Source of the DNA: Trichobilharzia regenti
Taxonomy: Eukaryota > Platyhelminthes > Trematoda > Strigeidida > Schistosomatidae
DNA: 64,000 nt
NCBI GenBank assembly: GCA_944472135.2
Contig: OX235262.1
Coordinates: 167,895,509 to 167,959,508, forward strand
Direction of reading: 5' to 3'
Below, one piece after another: positions 24,145 to 34,009 of this stretch. The notes under the pieces were generated by a model. It ran no database searches, was not told the origin of the DNA, and saw only the letters and a list, made by a program, of their open reading frames with translations. Position 1 is the first letter of the stretch, and each line of letters begins with the position of its first letter. The translations under genes and the position numbers were made by a program.

Positions 24145-24367
24145 ATGCGTCGTTGGCCTAACGATAAAGTACTCACCAACCACGTATATAGTCTGGGGTT
24201 CGATCTCTGGCCGGCGCATTCCTTTACTTCGCTAAGCCGGTAGTAAGACTGGTAAAGAGGGAAGGTTGGGAATAAGGCTAACAACCCCGCCCCGTAAAAA
24301 TAAACACCACTGCTACCGAAACTTCAAAGCTCTAGCTTGAAGCCCTGTGACTCACTGGAATCGTAAA
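24145..24367 (+). repeat. tRNA-derived SINE A (copy 2)
   Basis: B-box GGTTCGATCTC near 24198, then the family body (TTTACTTCGCTAAGCC, AGAGGGAAGGTTGGG, ACAACCCC, GCTACCGAAACTTCAA) and AGCTTGAAGCCCTG tail. Confidence 0.8.
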
Positions 24368-24460
24368 GGCTAGCAACCCCATCCTGTAAAAATAAACACT
24401 GCTACAGAAACTTAAAGCCACTAGCTTGAAGCCCTATGTTCTGCTGAGGAAAAAAAGTCT
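24368..24460 (+). repeat. SINE A (copy 3), 5'-truncated, in tandem with copy 2
   Basis: Begins inside the body (CTAGCAACCCCATCCTG) and repeats the same 3' end (CTAGCTTGAAGCCCTATGTT). It lies directly after copy 2, so it is either a partial duplication or an insertion into the tail. Confidence 0.75.
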
Positions 24461-25004
24461 TATCCAATACGTTGTTCCTAGTTAACTGTAATTAAGTGTT
24501 GTGAAGGCAAATCAGAAGGGGGAAATTCTGTCACCAAGAGACCAGTGAAAATATGCTGAACTATTTATTGCTGGCTGATTAAGCTCCCTGTCCATTATGA
24601 ATACAAAATAAGAAATTCTAAGAAAATCACTTAAGCCACTCGATCCTGCCTTTTCAAATATATTGTATTTAAAGAATGGGAAGATACTTTCATTGTCGGT
24701 TACTATATGAACTGTAAATCTATGCAACCTAACAGAGTTTTTTTGATTTCCAGTAGGATTTTAGATGCGTATTCATAGAATCTTTCGGTATGCTTAGATG
24801 GTAATTTAAGAGGTTGTTTAAATTTTCTGACGTTGAGAAACTATTGCTAACTTATGCACTCCTTTTGTGTAGTGAAATTAAACACTGCCTGGTGGCTTAA
24901 AAAATTATATTGTTAACTTTTCGGAGAAACCAATGTATGACAATAATTCAAGGCTTATAAATTTAAACTGCTCTCACTGAGTACTAAAGATCAGATATCT
25001 GGCT
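24461..25004. other. Intron 1, no feature seen
   Basis: AT-rich, with no motif or repeat family recognised. Confidence 0.5.
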
Positions 25005-25325
25005 AGAAAGAATTAGAAACACGAAACTCTGGGAACGAACCATTCAAGAACCGGTTATCCAACGAATATGGTGAAGAAAATATAGATGGTTTAGACACAG
25101 GTGGAGGAGACCGTTGGGCGTCGTCGCGCGTCAGTCTCTCGACTGGGACCCGAATGGGGGACGATGAGTTGGACTTGGGTCCGAGTGTGACATGGATTAG
25201 ATCGTGTGAGGAGAAGAAGAGAGCTTATGGTCAATCGTGGTGCCAGATAAAGAGGACCGCAGAAAACACGGTGAAATGGAGTTGTTCTGTTGTAGCTCTA
25301 TGTTGCACTCGTAATCCAAGTGAAT
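25005..25325 (+). mobile_element. RTE-B LINE 3'-end fragment
   Basis: Degenerate copy of the same RT C-terminus as 23770-24125 (GGAACGAACCATTCAAGAAC, the arginine-rich W-F-R-H region, then TGGGACCCGAATGGGGGACG). Its tail TGTAGCTCTATGTTGCAC corresponds to the RTE-B terminus. Confidence 0.75.
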
Positions 25326-25482
25326 AATAACAATAATTTTGAGAAATCGAACGTAGCTTACACTTCACTGACATTTTAGAAACTTGAAAATTTCTTCGCT
25401 TGTGGGGTGGTTTAACTTAAAATTTAATAACTAAGTCTTTTTAATATTTTTGTCTTATCAAATATTTATAATTCTTTTTAAG

Positions 25483-25885
25483 ATGTTGCAGCTTATTTGT
25501 ACACGAGAACCTGGAGCTGTATACACGGCAGGAGGATTGACCTCTGTATTGCGTTACATACGTTTGTATCCACACTTGCTTCACGCTGATGTCCTTCAGG
25601 CTGGAATGGATATCATTAGACGTTTATTTACAAGGGCTGATCCAACAGATAAGAATTTAACCAGCTGGATTGATTCCTTGAGTTCACTACTAGATCGTCG
25701 AGAAATAGGTGTAGCTGATCAAGCACTGCGGGCATTCGCTAATTTAGTTGCTCGATTTACTCGAACAGGCACAGATCCTACTCCACTTGCCGATCCGCAT
25801 ATTATTGATTGTCTTCTCCAACGACTTCGTGTTGCTGGTGGTGTTGAAGTTGATAGTGAACTGACGACGGATTCTTCTGGTTCTA
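25483..25885 (+). CDS. HECTD1: HECTD1-like E3 ubiquitin ligase, coding exon 2 (residues 125-258)
   Basis: Acceptor TTCTTTTTAAG at 25481-25482; donor GTAAGT at 25886; phase 0 in, phase 1 out. Conserved blocks are LQLICTREPGAVYTAGGL, IDSLSSLLDRREIGVADQAL, RAFANLVARFTRTGTDPTPL and LLQRLRVAGG, matching the armadillo-like region of animal HECTD1 in order and spacing. The codon split at the junction is A + AT (Asn259). The next base pairs after the donor are repeat-derived: an element G copy starts about 25 bp downstream. Confidence 0.95.
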
Positions 25886-25909
25886 GTAAGTGAACTTATA
25901 GTCTGATTT

Positions 25910-26990
25910 ATATTAGTAATATTGTTCAAAATGAATATGAATATAAAATTAAGTGAAAATATTAACAACAATGTATTATAAAGTAAAAGGAAAAAGAGGT
26001 CCGTTCTTGTAGTGTTTCGCAGTAATTTTTCAGTTTCCTCTCTTACACTTTTCTCATCACATAAAATGTGTGCCTGTCAAATAAGGTATGTTGTACAATT
26101 TTTACACTTCTACACCCCGCCTATAGTTGCTTCTAGTTCTACCTGATGGGATGTTAGGAGAGGGTTGTGTGTAGAGTGGATCCCTAGGCGTATGAAGCTC
26201 ACCGACAGACGTATGGACAAAGGGCTTTTTGGATGCCGTGGATGTCTGGCCCCACTCAAAAAGGCGTATGAACCGGACTCCGGTCACCGGCTGCCAATGG
26301 ATAGTGGACTCCCTACTCCACTCCTACTGCCTTGTAGGTCACACTTGGTTGTGTAAAGGCTAGAGCTGCACTCTCAAACAAAAGGCCGAGCGATTCTGGG
26401 GACATCACTCTTACCCAATTCCCATGAAACTTCATGGGTTCATGAAGCCGGCTCATCCTCCCGTAGGAGATAGCCGAAGTAAAGTAAGTAAGGATCCTTA
26501 GGGTCCAACAGGATAATATTCGCTAATTTCTCGCATGAGTACACCTGCAACAGTACTACTAAGTTGGTTAAAAAGACATCCCACTCGTCCTACTAACGAC
26601 ACCTTTTAGTGCCCTTCTCACTATAACAAAGGCCTTTTTTAAGTAGTCCAGAAAAGATTAACGGGGAGCAGTAAACGAGGATAAACGGAATGCAAGAATT
26701 AACAAAGTGTAACTGTAGAGACTGACCGAGTGATACCAGATTGTTTTAACTTTCGTACGTAGACAGTTCAACCAAACATCTTTCTACAAACTAACATGAT
26801 GTTGGAAGACCAAGAGGGATCGGAGGAAGTATGCAGTTAAAGGTATTTGACATTGACTGAGTTTCAGCTGCTGTGCCATCTATGATAGTAGAACCACACG
26901 AACTAACCAGTTCAGGTAAGTTACGCTTGCGTCTGAAAGTGAAATTAACAACCTGTTATCAATTAACAGTTTAAATATGAAGGTTAGTGT
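25910..26990 (-). mobile_element. Element G LINE copy in intron 2, degenerate
   Basis: About 25930-26120 matches the reverse complement of 61980-62165 (TAACAACAATG, CTTCTACACCCCGCCTATAG). About 26520-26990 matches the reverse complement of 61380-61800, including ATGGCACAGCAGCTGAAACT and the TTCCTCCGATCCCTCTTGGT block, and equals the RT region of element G. The 26130-26500 segment (with CTCACCGACAGACGTATGG) has no counterpart in the 61-kb copy and may be separate. Confidence 0.75.
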
Positions 26991-27324
26991 ATAGTTGTTC
27001 AGGATGTTTCACACTTGACTCTTTTGAGTCTAAACAGCTACACACATATGCCTATAACTCATTGAGTCATGGAGTTCTTTAGTGCTGTCATATACCACCT
27101 TATCGTTTGCGTGTGTTCTATTGATCTGTGCTTTCAGAGCTCCTCTTTCTACTATGAGTGTTCCAAAGTTCAGCTTTTCTGATAGGTTAGTAATGAACTT
27201 GAAGACACGTTTTTGTTAAGCAATCTGAGGTCAGGTACATTTATCTTTTGTCTACTATCATCATTTATTCTTTTCAAAAGATACTGACTGGTTGATGATT
27301 TTATTTTATATCTTTCCATTATAG

Positions 27325-27900
27325 ATCAACCAGCAGATACATCTGGAGGTGGTCGTGATGGTCTTTCAGGTCCATCTGAAAGCAATCCAGTTGTTGTTCA
27401 TGCAGTGACCAGTATACTGACTTCGCTTTGTTGCAATTCTTTGAGTATAACACGTAAACTCTTAACTAATGATGGCCAATTTGCTATGACATTGGCTATG
27501 GTTGTTCAACGTAGCACTGATGAGTTAGTTGTGATTAGTGTTCTACGACTAATAGAAATTCTCTTGGTATTACTCTATCAAAATCATCATCAGCAGCATC
27601 ATAATCTTCAACCAAAGTTGGATGATTCCTCGCAGAAGACAGAAGAGGCGAATGAATCTACTTCAGTAGAGACTACTACTAATAAACATGATACTTTCAA
27701 AAAAGAACCCTTAGAAGGTCAATCGTCCAAACAGACTGAGTTTACAACCTCTGTATCGATTCTTGAGCATGCCGAAAATTCACAGTGTATTGAACAACAA
27801 CCTAAACACGCAAGTGATAGTGCATTGGAATCTCAACATTCTTGGGAAGGAGATGCTATTCATCGTCATTTCATCGAAGCTATAAAACGACAAGACATTG
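27325..27900 (+). CDS. HECTD1: HECTD1-like E3 ubiquitin ligase, coding exon 3 (residues 259-451)
   Basis: Acceptor CCATTATAG just before the exon (start placed by reading frame, uncertain by about 2 bases); donor GTATGA at 27901. Phase 1 in, phase 1 out. The exon contains VVVHAVTSILTSLCCNSLS, LLTNDGQ, VVISVLRLIEILLVLLYQ, a His/Gln-rich stretch and a polar linker (about residues 345-435), and ends in IHRHFIEAIKRQD. That end aligns with the HECTD1 segment that enters the ankyrin repeats. The open frame continues past 27900 to a stop at 27989, but family alignment fixes the GTATGA donor: joining gives RQDIDFMKCSLKSGKIDVNY across exons 3 and 4. The linker is longer than in vertebrates. Confidence 0.92.
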
Positions 27901-28324
27901 GTATGATAAAAAAGTTTTCTAATGGTTTATTTGATGACCTTACAATAGTGTGTCATGCGCGTATTAATGTTTTTGATTCATTATCGTAGACGAGGCAATT
28001 TCACTGTCACACTAAAAGGCTGTATCAATCATAATCTTGTTAGTGCCTAAGATTTCATCTCAATCTATCCTGTGTGTGTGTATTGCTACCTAATATTTTG
28101 AAATACGGACTGCGTCGTATATACAGACGCGCCTATATTGTATATCTGTGTTCCTACACAGCAGATAGATTAACAGATTAAAATGTACGGGTTAGTAAAA
28201 CGACGTAGTAATTTCAAGCGACATGCATTTGTGTGTGTTTTTGTCGACTCTTTGCTTAAAGACAGAGGGGAGTGATTGAAGTGGTAGTGTGTTGATCACT
28301 TCAGTTATTTGTGAAGTAGGATCA

Positions 28325-28935
28325 GCCTTAATAGGCAGCTCGTCGCTGACAAAATCTCAGAACAGATACCAAAGGCTCGCGTGGGATCTCCCAACTTACA
28401 CCGTCTCTGATGTAGACGTGATAATCACCTGGCTATCCATCAAATGAAGTGTGTACTGCCGACCTCTTAACTCTGTCCTCCTTTGTGGGTGTGATGCATG
28501 GCCAAGGAAAGTGAGAGACATGAAAAGACAAGCTGTTTTTGATCATAGGTGTCTGAGTTCTATCTCCCATGTTAAGTAGTATAATACAGTGAGTAGTATT
28601 GAGGTTGGACATCGAGTGTTAGGTAAGAAGGGTAAGTCAATCGATGAAGTTGTGGAGGTGAATCGATTGAGGTGACTAAGACATTTGTTACGCATCGCCT
28701 TCCTCGACGCGAAATGTTAGCTGACGTAGGAAAGAATCTATTGATGGTCAAATGAAAACATGCACTAAGTCCATGATGTCTTTAACAGTTAGTTTGAACC
28801 AGTCACGTAGGGGGAGGTATAGACTGCCTGCATGGAGTCCTCAGGATTCTAAGAACCAATGGCTGCAGATAATTGGTGATGTGGCTAGAAATCGTTCTCA
28901 ATGATGCAGATCTGTGATCTCCCATATCCATTAAA
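28325..28935 (+). mobile_element. RTE-A LINE 3'-end fragment, degenerate
   Basis: Same element as the intact ORF at 39405-41243 but on the + strand: translations such as VYCRPLNSVLLCG, VFDHRCLSSISHV, HRVLGKKGKSIDEVVEVNRL and the final block around NQWLQIIGD, with several stops. Shared nucleotide block: CTAAGAACCAATGGCTGCAG. Confidence 0.82.
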
Positions 28936-28942
28936 CCTTATT

Positions 28943-29145
28943 GTTTTTCCATGTTAGAGGCTTGAAGTTTTTGTAGCAGTGGTGATCATTTTTACAGGAT
29001 AGGGTTGCTAGCCTCATGCCCAACCTTCCCTCTTTACCAGTCTTATTGCTGGCTTACCGAGGTTTATGAGTGCGTCGGCCGGGGGTCGAACCCAGGACCA
29101 CATCCGTGGCCGACGAGCACTCTACCGTTGTGCCACCGGTGCTCC
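28943..29145 (-). repeat. tRNA-derived SINE A (copy 4)
   Basis: Reverse-strand copy: GAGGCTTGAAGTTTTTGTAG start, AGGTTGGGCATGAGGCTAGC body, B-box complement GGGGGTCGAACCC, and tRNA-like promoter end at about 29140. Confidence 0.8.
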
Positions 29146-29300
29146 TGCTTATATAAACGATAATATTATCATCCTTTCGAGTCTCTTCCTTCCATTTTTT
29201 CCTTTTGTGTGTAGCACACGGGGCGTGACTGCATGTATAAAAAGATGTTTTAATTTTCACATTAGTAGTGACATGTAATTTTTGTTTTATGATTTTCCAG

Positions 29301-29636
29301 ATTTCATGAAGTGCAGTTTAAAGTCTGGAAAAATTGATGTGAATTACATGGATCATTTGGGTCAAACATTATTAAACTGGGCGGCATCATTTGGATCACC
29401 AGCTATGGTTGAACTTTTATGTGCTCATGGTGCAAATGTCAATTTAGGCGTCCGTAGTCCTTTAGACTATGCTGCTTCATTTGGACGTGTTGATGTATGC
29501 CGAACACTGCTTAATTGGGGTGCTGATATAAACAAACGAGATGCACAAGGTAGAAGACCTATAGATCGAGCACGTGAACATCCAGATTTTCCGGGTTCAC
29601 ATCAAGTTATTGATATGTTGGAGGCAGAGGCAAAAA
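29301..29636 (+). CDS. HECTD1: HECTD1-like E3 ubiquitin ligase, coding exon 4: ankyrin repeats (residues 451-562)
   Basis: Acceptor TGATTTTCCAG at 29299-29300; donor GTGAGC at 29637; phase 1 in, phase 1 out. It encodes the HECTD1 ankyrin repeats: GKIDVNYMDHLGQTLLNWAA, SFGSPAMVELLCAHGANVN, PLDYAASFGRVDVCRTLLNW and GADINKRDAQGRRPIDRARE, then HQVIDMLEAEAK. Ankyrin repeats in HECTD1 act in protein binding. One residue is missing relative to vertebrates between the second and third repeats (RSPLDYAA versus a one-residue-longer loop). Identity is the strongest in the gene. Confidence 0.96.
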
Positions 29637-30234
29637 GTGAGCTTATTCTAATTGATTCCCTATAATTTGTTTTTGGTGGTATGCATGTACCTGCTAATTG
29701 GTTAAGTGTAACCAAAGATTTTTGCTAACCACCTTGTAACTGACGAGAACTCAGTTATCCGGTATCGGGCTATGGGCCGGGTTGTGGTGATACTAGCCAG
29801 TTGCCCAGGCTAACTACCTTGTAGAAAAGGATAATTTCTATATAAAGCAGGCTGAAAGCGTGACCCAGTTAATTGGGATTTTATTGTTTATGTCGATGGA
29901 TTACAACTGTGAGTGTATACTGCTTATGTATTAAGGTTAGTTTTCTGTGCTTCAGATAACACATATTGAATTCAGAACTTCTCATGCTGTGTGAAACACC
30001 ACGTGTGTATCTTCAAGTAACTTTTTTGTGTACCATGTGAGATGGTGTTGTGGCGAGTGCTACTGTTAAGATTTATCAGTAGTACATATAAGGAGACGTT
30101 CGTCGGTATAAAAAACATTAAACAGCAGGGAGATATATTTGATTTCAGAGAAGTGAGACGGTACACTGTGTGGAGATACACGGGAGACGTGAAATGAACA
30201 CAAAGAAACACAACATGAAGTCCAGAAGTATCAC
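29637..30234. other. Intron 4, 5' part, no feature seen
   Basis: No repeat family recognised; short - strand ORF at 29972-30211 without motifs. Confidence 0.5.
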
Positions 30235-30547
30235 TGTGGTGAGAGCTGGCTGTTAGCCAAAATTGGTGGACAGTAATTTACGTCAATGTTTATGTCCCCA
30301 ATATTGGTCGTGAGAAAAATGAGAAGAAAGGCTTTGCGTAGGCGGATACAGTTAGCATATAGATGATCTGACATTCAAGAAACAGCCACAAAGAGATGCA
30401 AGGTTAACTTTCTGTGAGAAACAACCAGTCAGAAGACTCTGTTTTTCTGCTAACAATAATCTGTAATATGCACATTAAAATCTATAAATATGTGTTGATT
30501 TCCTTAATAAAAGATCTGTTGCCTGACCCTTGTCTTCTGTCGTTGCA
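30235..30547 (+). mobile_element. Solo LTR, LTR family 2 (copy 1)
   Basis: Starts TGTGGTGAGAGCTGG and ends GTCGTTGCA, 313 bp. It contains CTATAAATATG (TATA-like) and TTAATAAAAGATC (polyadenylation-like). It aligns along its length to 31782-32133 and to the reverse complement of 59555-59862. Flanks TCAC/CCAC are a possible decayed 4-bp duplication. No internal sequence, so a solo LTR. Confidence 0.82.
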
Positions 30548-31781
30548 CCACAACACAAAGGTCTGTGCGAATGGTGCGGTGAAGATAAGTTGTGCATTAT
30601 TCCTTTACCAAGTCTTCGTCTTTTACCGTTTCAGTGTGTCACTGTATGGAACAGAACTCCGAACACCGTGTCTACTAGAACCTTTCAAAATATTACTGTG
30701 TATAAAGTTCTGGTCACAAATATTATTATTATTATAATTTTTCTATTCGATAATGGGGTGACTATTTTTCTACTACCAAATTAGTGAGAGAAAAGCTCCA
30801 CACAGTGTATTTATTTCATGTTGGCATCAGAATCGTGATATACATTAGTAAAGTTTATTTACTTATAACCATCATGATATTAATACTCTCATGTGGTTCA
30901 TATTAATGAATTCCAGAATGTTTATATTTTTACTTAATATATCAGAAACCATATGCATAATTGTGTATATGGTAATTAGTAGAGTGTTGACTGCACCAGT
31001 CATCAGCCATTAGTCAACTAGGTGTGATTCAGTTTAATTTGTATTCTAAGCTCTCAAATTTTCTGGCTAGCCAGTCAAGCACCACTGCTGGTTGATATGG
31101 GGTGGCGAGGGGAGGGGGTTGTGCATCCAGCTACTCATCTCAGTTAGTCACAGGTTGTGATCTGAATAATTTTGGCCTCCAAAGGAAACTGTGGTGATAA
31201 TTTCACCCCTTGAAATTGTATGGTTTGCAAATTCTGAATAAGATTTATGGTATCACGAGTTTGTCCAGTTAGCTGGGCCAGGAATCGCGGGTGATGATGG
31301 TTGTAACTGATTCATCTCTCTAAGCTGAGTTAAACCGGGTACGCCTCCGATGCGATCGGTCCCAAACGAGATATCACCGTGATCAGGCTAGTTGGCAAAC
31401 ACTGCTGGTTGGCATACGGCGATATACGACTACTCATCTCAATAAATCAGTAGTATATAGTTTCATGCAAATCTTAGATTTCGTTATTTCATATTATCAT
31501 ACACTTGACTTGTTTATGTTATACTATTGGCTTTTTGGATTTCGTAAAGTAAACTTTTCTTTTTGATGCCCCTTGTTTCTATTCTCACTATTGGGAGTGT
31601 ATATACTTGAGCTCGACAGAAAATGCTAGCACTCGTAGTAATAATATCAGCGAAGTGTAGGAAGGGGACAGAGGAGAGAGACTAATACGTATGTATTTTA
31701 AGTGTAATCCAATTATGTAGTGGTCCATATACTGTAAAAAAGTTAGTGAACAACATTGTAGAATGTTTCCCCATATTGTAA
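30548..31781. other. Intron 4, no gene
   Basis: AT-rich, with a short ATT run (about 30721-30740). Two short blocks around 31020-31140 and 31320-31440 share CACTGCTGGTTG, suggesting another decayed repeat. Confidence 0.4.
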
Positions 31782-32133
31782 TGTGGTGAGAGCTGTCTGC
31801 AAGCCAAAGCTGTAGACAACGTTTTACGTCAATGTTTACGTCCCGAATCGGGGTCACGAGAAAGAAACAATAACAAGGCTTAACCTTGAGGAACTCACCA
31901 ACCATTCACAGCAGGATTAACGTGTGCAAATTCGATTCGCAGATATATGGTCTGACCTAAGAAACGATTGCAAAGAGATGACAGAATAACCTTCAGCAGG
32001 AAAACAACCAATCAGGAGAGCATGCTTATCTGCTAACGATAATGCTAATAATAATGTACATAAAAATCTATAAATATCTCTTTATTTTCTCAATAAACGA
32101 TCTGTTGCCTAGCCCTTGTCTTTTGTCGTTACA
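31782..32133 (+). mobile_element. Solo LTR, LTR family 2 (copy 2), with 4-bp target duplication
   Basis: 352 bp, TGTGGTGAGAGCTG start and GTCGTTACA end. It has CTATAAATATC and CAATAAACGATC signals at the same relative positions as copy 1. It is flanked by GTAA on both sides (31778-31781 and 32134-32137), a duplication typical of LTR integration. It is in sense orientation in intron 4, as is copy 1. Confidence 0.87.
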
Positions 32134-32379
32134 GTAATACCTTTAAAGTGTTGTTGAGATTGGAATCGGAAGGTCAAGATAGATCTTTATCACTCAGAAA
32201 TCACTGTGGAAATCTCCCACACTTGACATAAAGAATAAATTTGAGATTTCCAACACTAAAGTAAAGTCAATAAGTCCTTCTATGTGGGTCAGGAACATGG
32301 CTTGAGCGTAACGAAAAGTATTTCGAACAAGGGGGCTTCAGACTATTATCAACAGTCGCCTCTGGCTCCATACTGAAGA

Positions 32380-32730
32380 TCACATGGTGAGGCAGAAAGA
32401 ATCACCAGCAAGAAGTTCTGGGAGTGAAGCAATCAAGAACCTATTGCTCAGCAAATGTCCCGGAAAGAATGTAGATGGGTGAGACACACACGCGCTGAAG
32501 AGGCCGTTGAATGACATCGCTCTCAGTATAGGCCATTGCTCGAGTAGAACCCGAATGGGTAATGACAAGTTGGGTGTGTTTTGGAGGGTGGTGACTTAGA
32601 GGAGATTGTGTGAGAAGGACGAGATGAAAGCTGATGAGTCAGCTGAAGAGGACTACAGAGAACAGGACAAAGTGGAGATGTTCTGTTGAAGCCCTATGTT
32701 CCATTCGCAACCCCATGGAAAAATACTATA
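32380..32730 (+). mobile_element. RTE-B LINE 3'-end fragment
   Basis: Degenerate RT C-terminus (GGCAGAAAGAATCACCAGCA, CGAATGGGTAATGACAAGTT) ending TGTTGAAGCCCTATGTTCCA and CCCATGGAAAAATA. Confidence 0.78.
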
Positions 32731-32961
32731 AAAAAATAAGTGTTATCATTTTCCTGAATCAATTTTTACGTAGCTTAACTGAGGTGGATGTCTTAAGTGG
32801 AACTAGTTTGTTTACACAAGAAAGATTGAGGTTATGAAGTTAAAAAAGTATGTTTTCAGTCGTAATTTGTATGTGTGCATATAACACATTCCTATCATTA
32901 AATGATATGGCAGTTTTTTTTAAATATCATGTTTTACTTTCACTTTTTTGTTTGATTCCAG

Positions 32962-33184
32962 GAGTCAGTTTAAGAGGTTTATCATCAAACTTAGATAAGC
33001 CGGATAAACCAACGGATGGTTCCTCTTCCATCTCCTCCTCCTCCGCATCACTTTCGCTTGATAATAAGCATGGTGCTGATAACCGAGATAACGATGATCC
33101 TGCTGAAGCTCAACGTTTATTTGTTCATCAACTGCTTCCTTTGTTAGTTGGACTCTTTCGAGAAAGTACATCATCATCTGTAAG
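32962..33184 (+). CDS. HECTD1: HECTD1-like E3 ubiquitin ligase, coding exon 5 (residues 563-637)
   Basis: Acceptor TTTGATTCCAG at 32960-32961. Two donors are possible: GTAAGG at 33180 and GTAATG at 33185. The second gives phase 2 and joins exon 6 as SVRHQCTLLVWRMIHY, which matches the HECTD1 pattern S-I-R-K-A-S-L-x-L-I-R-K-M-I-H; the first would break the alignment. It begins with a Ser/Asp-rich linker (KPTDGSSSISSSSASLSLDN), then DDPAEAQRLFVHQLLPLLVG and LFRESTSSSVR, the start of an armadillo-like block. Confidence 0.92.
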
Positions 33185-33225
33185 GTAATGTATTATTTAT
33201 TACTTATTTTTATTGTATTCACTTG

Positions 33226-33450
33226 TGTCCCGAGTGGGGAACATAAAGATTCAAGCTTGAGCTCGGAAGTTCCAGTAGCAGTGGTCTTTCATGTTCACGG
33301 TCTGAGGTTTCTAGCCTCCTCAGCCCAACCTTTCCTCTTTACTGAGCAGCTTATTATTAGCTAAATGGGGTTTAGGAGTCTGTCGACCAGGAATCAAACA
33401 CCAGACCACTTGGGGTGTGGTTGTCGAGTATTCTACCACCGAACCATACA
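33226..33450 (-). repeat. tRNA-derived SINE A (copy 5)
   Basis: Degenerate reverse-strand copy with the body CCTCAGCCCAACCTTTCCTC and promoter end at about 33440. Confidence 0.65.
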
Positions 33451-33550
33451 ATCGCTGGGGATCGTCTATGAGCTCTTCTTGTGATCGCAAGGCCTTGGGT
33501 TCGAACCCCGGCGGCTGCGTACTGATGAAGTGTTCCAAACTGACTAGCGT
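33451..33550 (+). repeat. Hammerhead SINE C fragment (partial)
   Basis: B-box GGGTTCGAACCCC near 33489, then GCGTACTGATGAAG, the stem I strand and the start of a hammerhead core. The rest (GAAA and the cleavage strand) is not conserved. Confidence 0.6.
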
Positions 33551-34009
33551 TATTAGATGATGGAGTTTATTTGAAAAAATGTGATGTATCTGTTTGTGAA
33601 ATACATTTAGCACATCTGACCACACACACACTTGTCAAATGAATTTATATGAAAAATGAAAGGCAAGTTAAAACTTTAAAATAAGTGATAAGGAATTTAA
33701 GAATATCGAGCAGAATAAGAAACACAACTTTTTGATAATTATAATCCGATAAGGATTACTAAGGTAGGATTACGGGTGGTAATGATAAGTTGCTTTTGTA
33801 CACACACATACAGAGGATGGGCGTTAATGTATTGTGCAACTTTATTTCATTTTTTCAGTTAAATTTTATCTTGTAATAACGCTATGCACAAATGTATTAG
33901 AGGGACTAATTGTTTTAAAGTGAAATTCCTATAAATAATCGTGCATATAAAATAGTCTTTCCGTTATATATGCTATACTATAGCTAACCGACTGACTGGT
34001 TTCACAGTA
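33551..34009. other. Intron 5, no feature seen
   Basis: AT-rich, with no recognised repeat. Confidence 0.5.

Noticed and set aside
27901..27989. Exon 3 frame continuing to a stop at 27989, suggesting a short protein end.
   Set aside because: The GTATGA donor at 27901 joins exon 4 in phase and restores the HECTD1 alignment into the ankyrin repeats.
33180..33185. Donor GTAAGG at 33180 for exon 5.
   Set aside because: It gives phase 0, which does not fit exon 6 (one leading base); GTAATG at 33185 keeps frame and homology.
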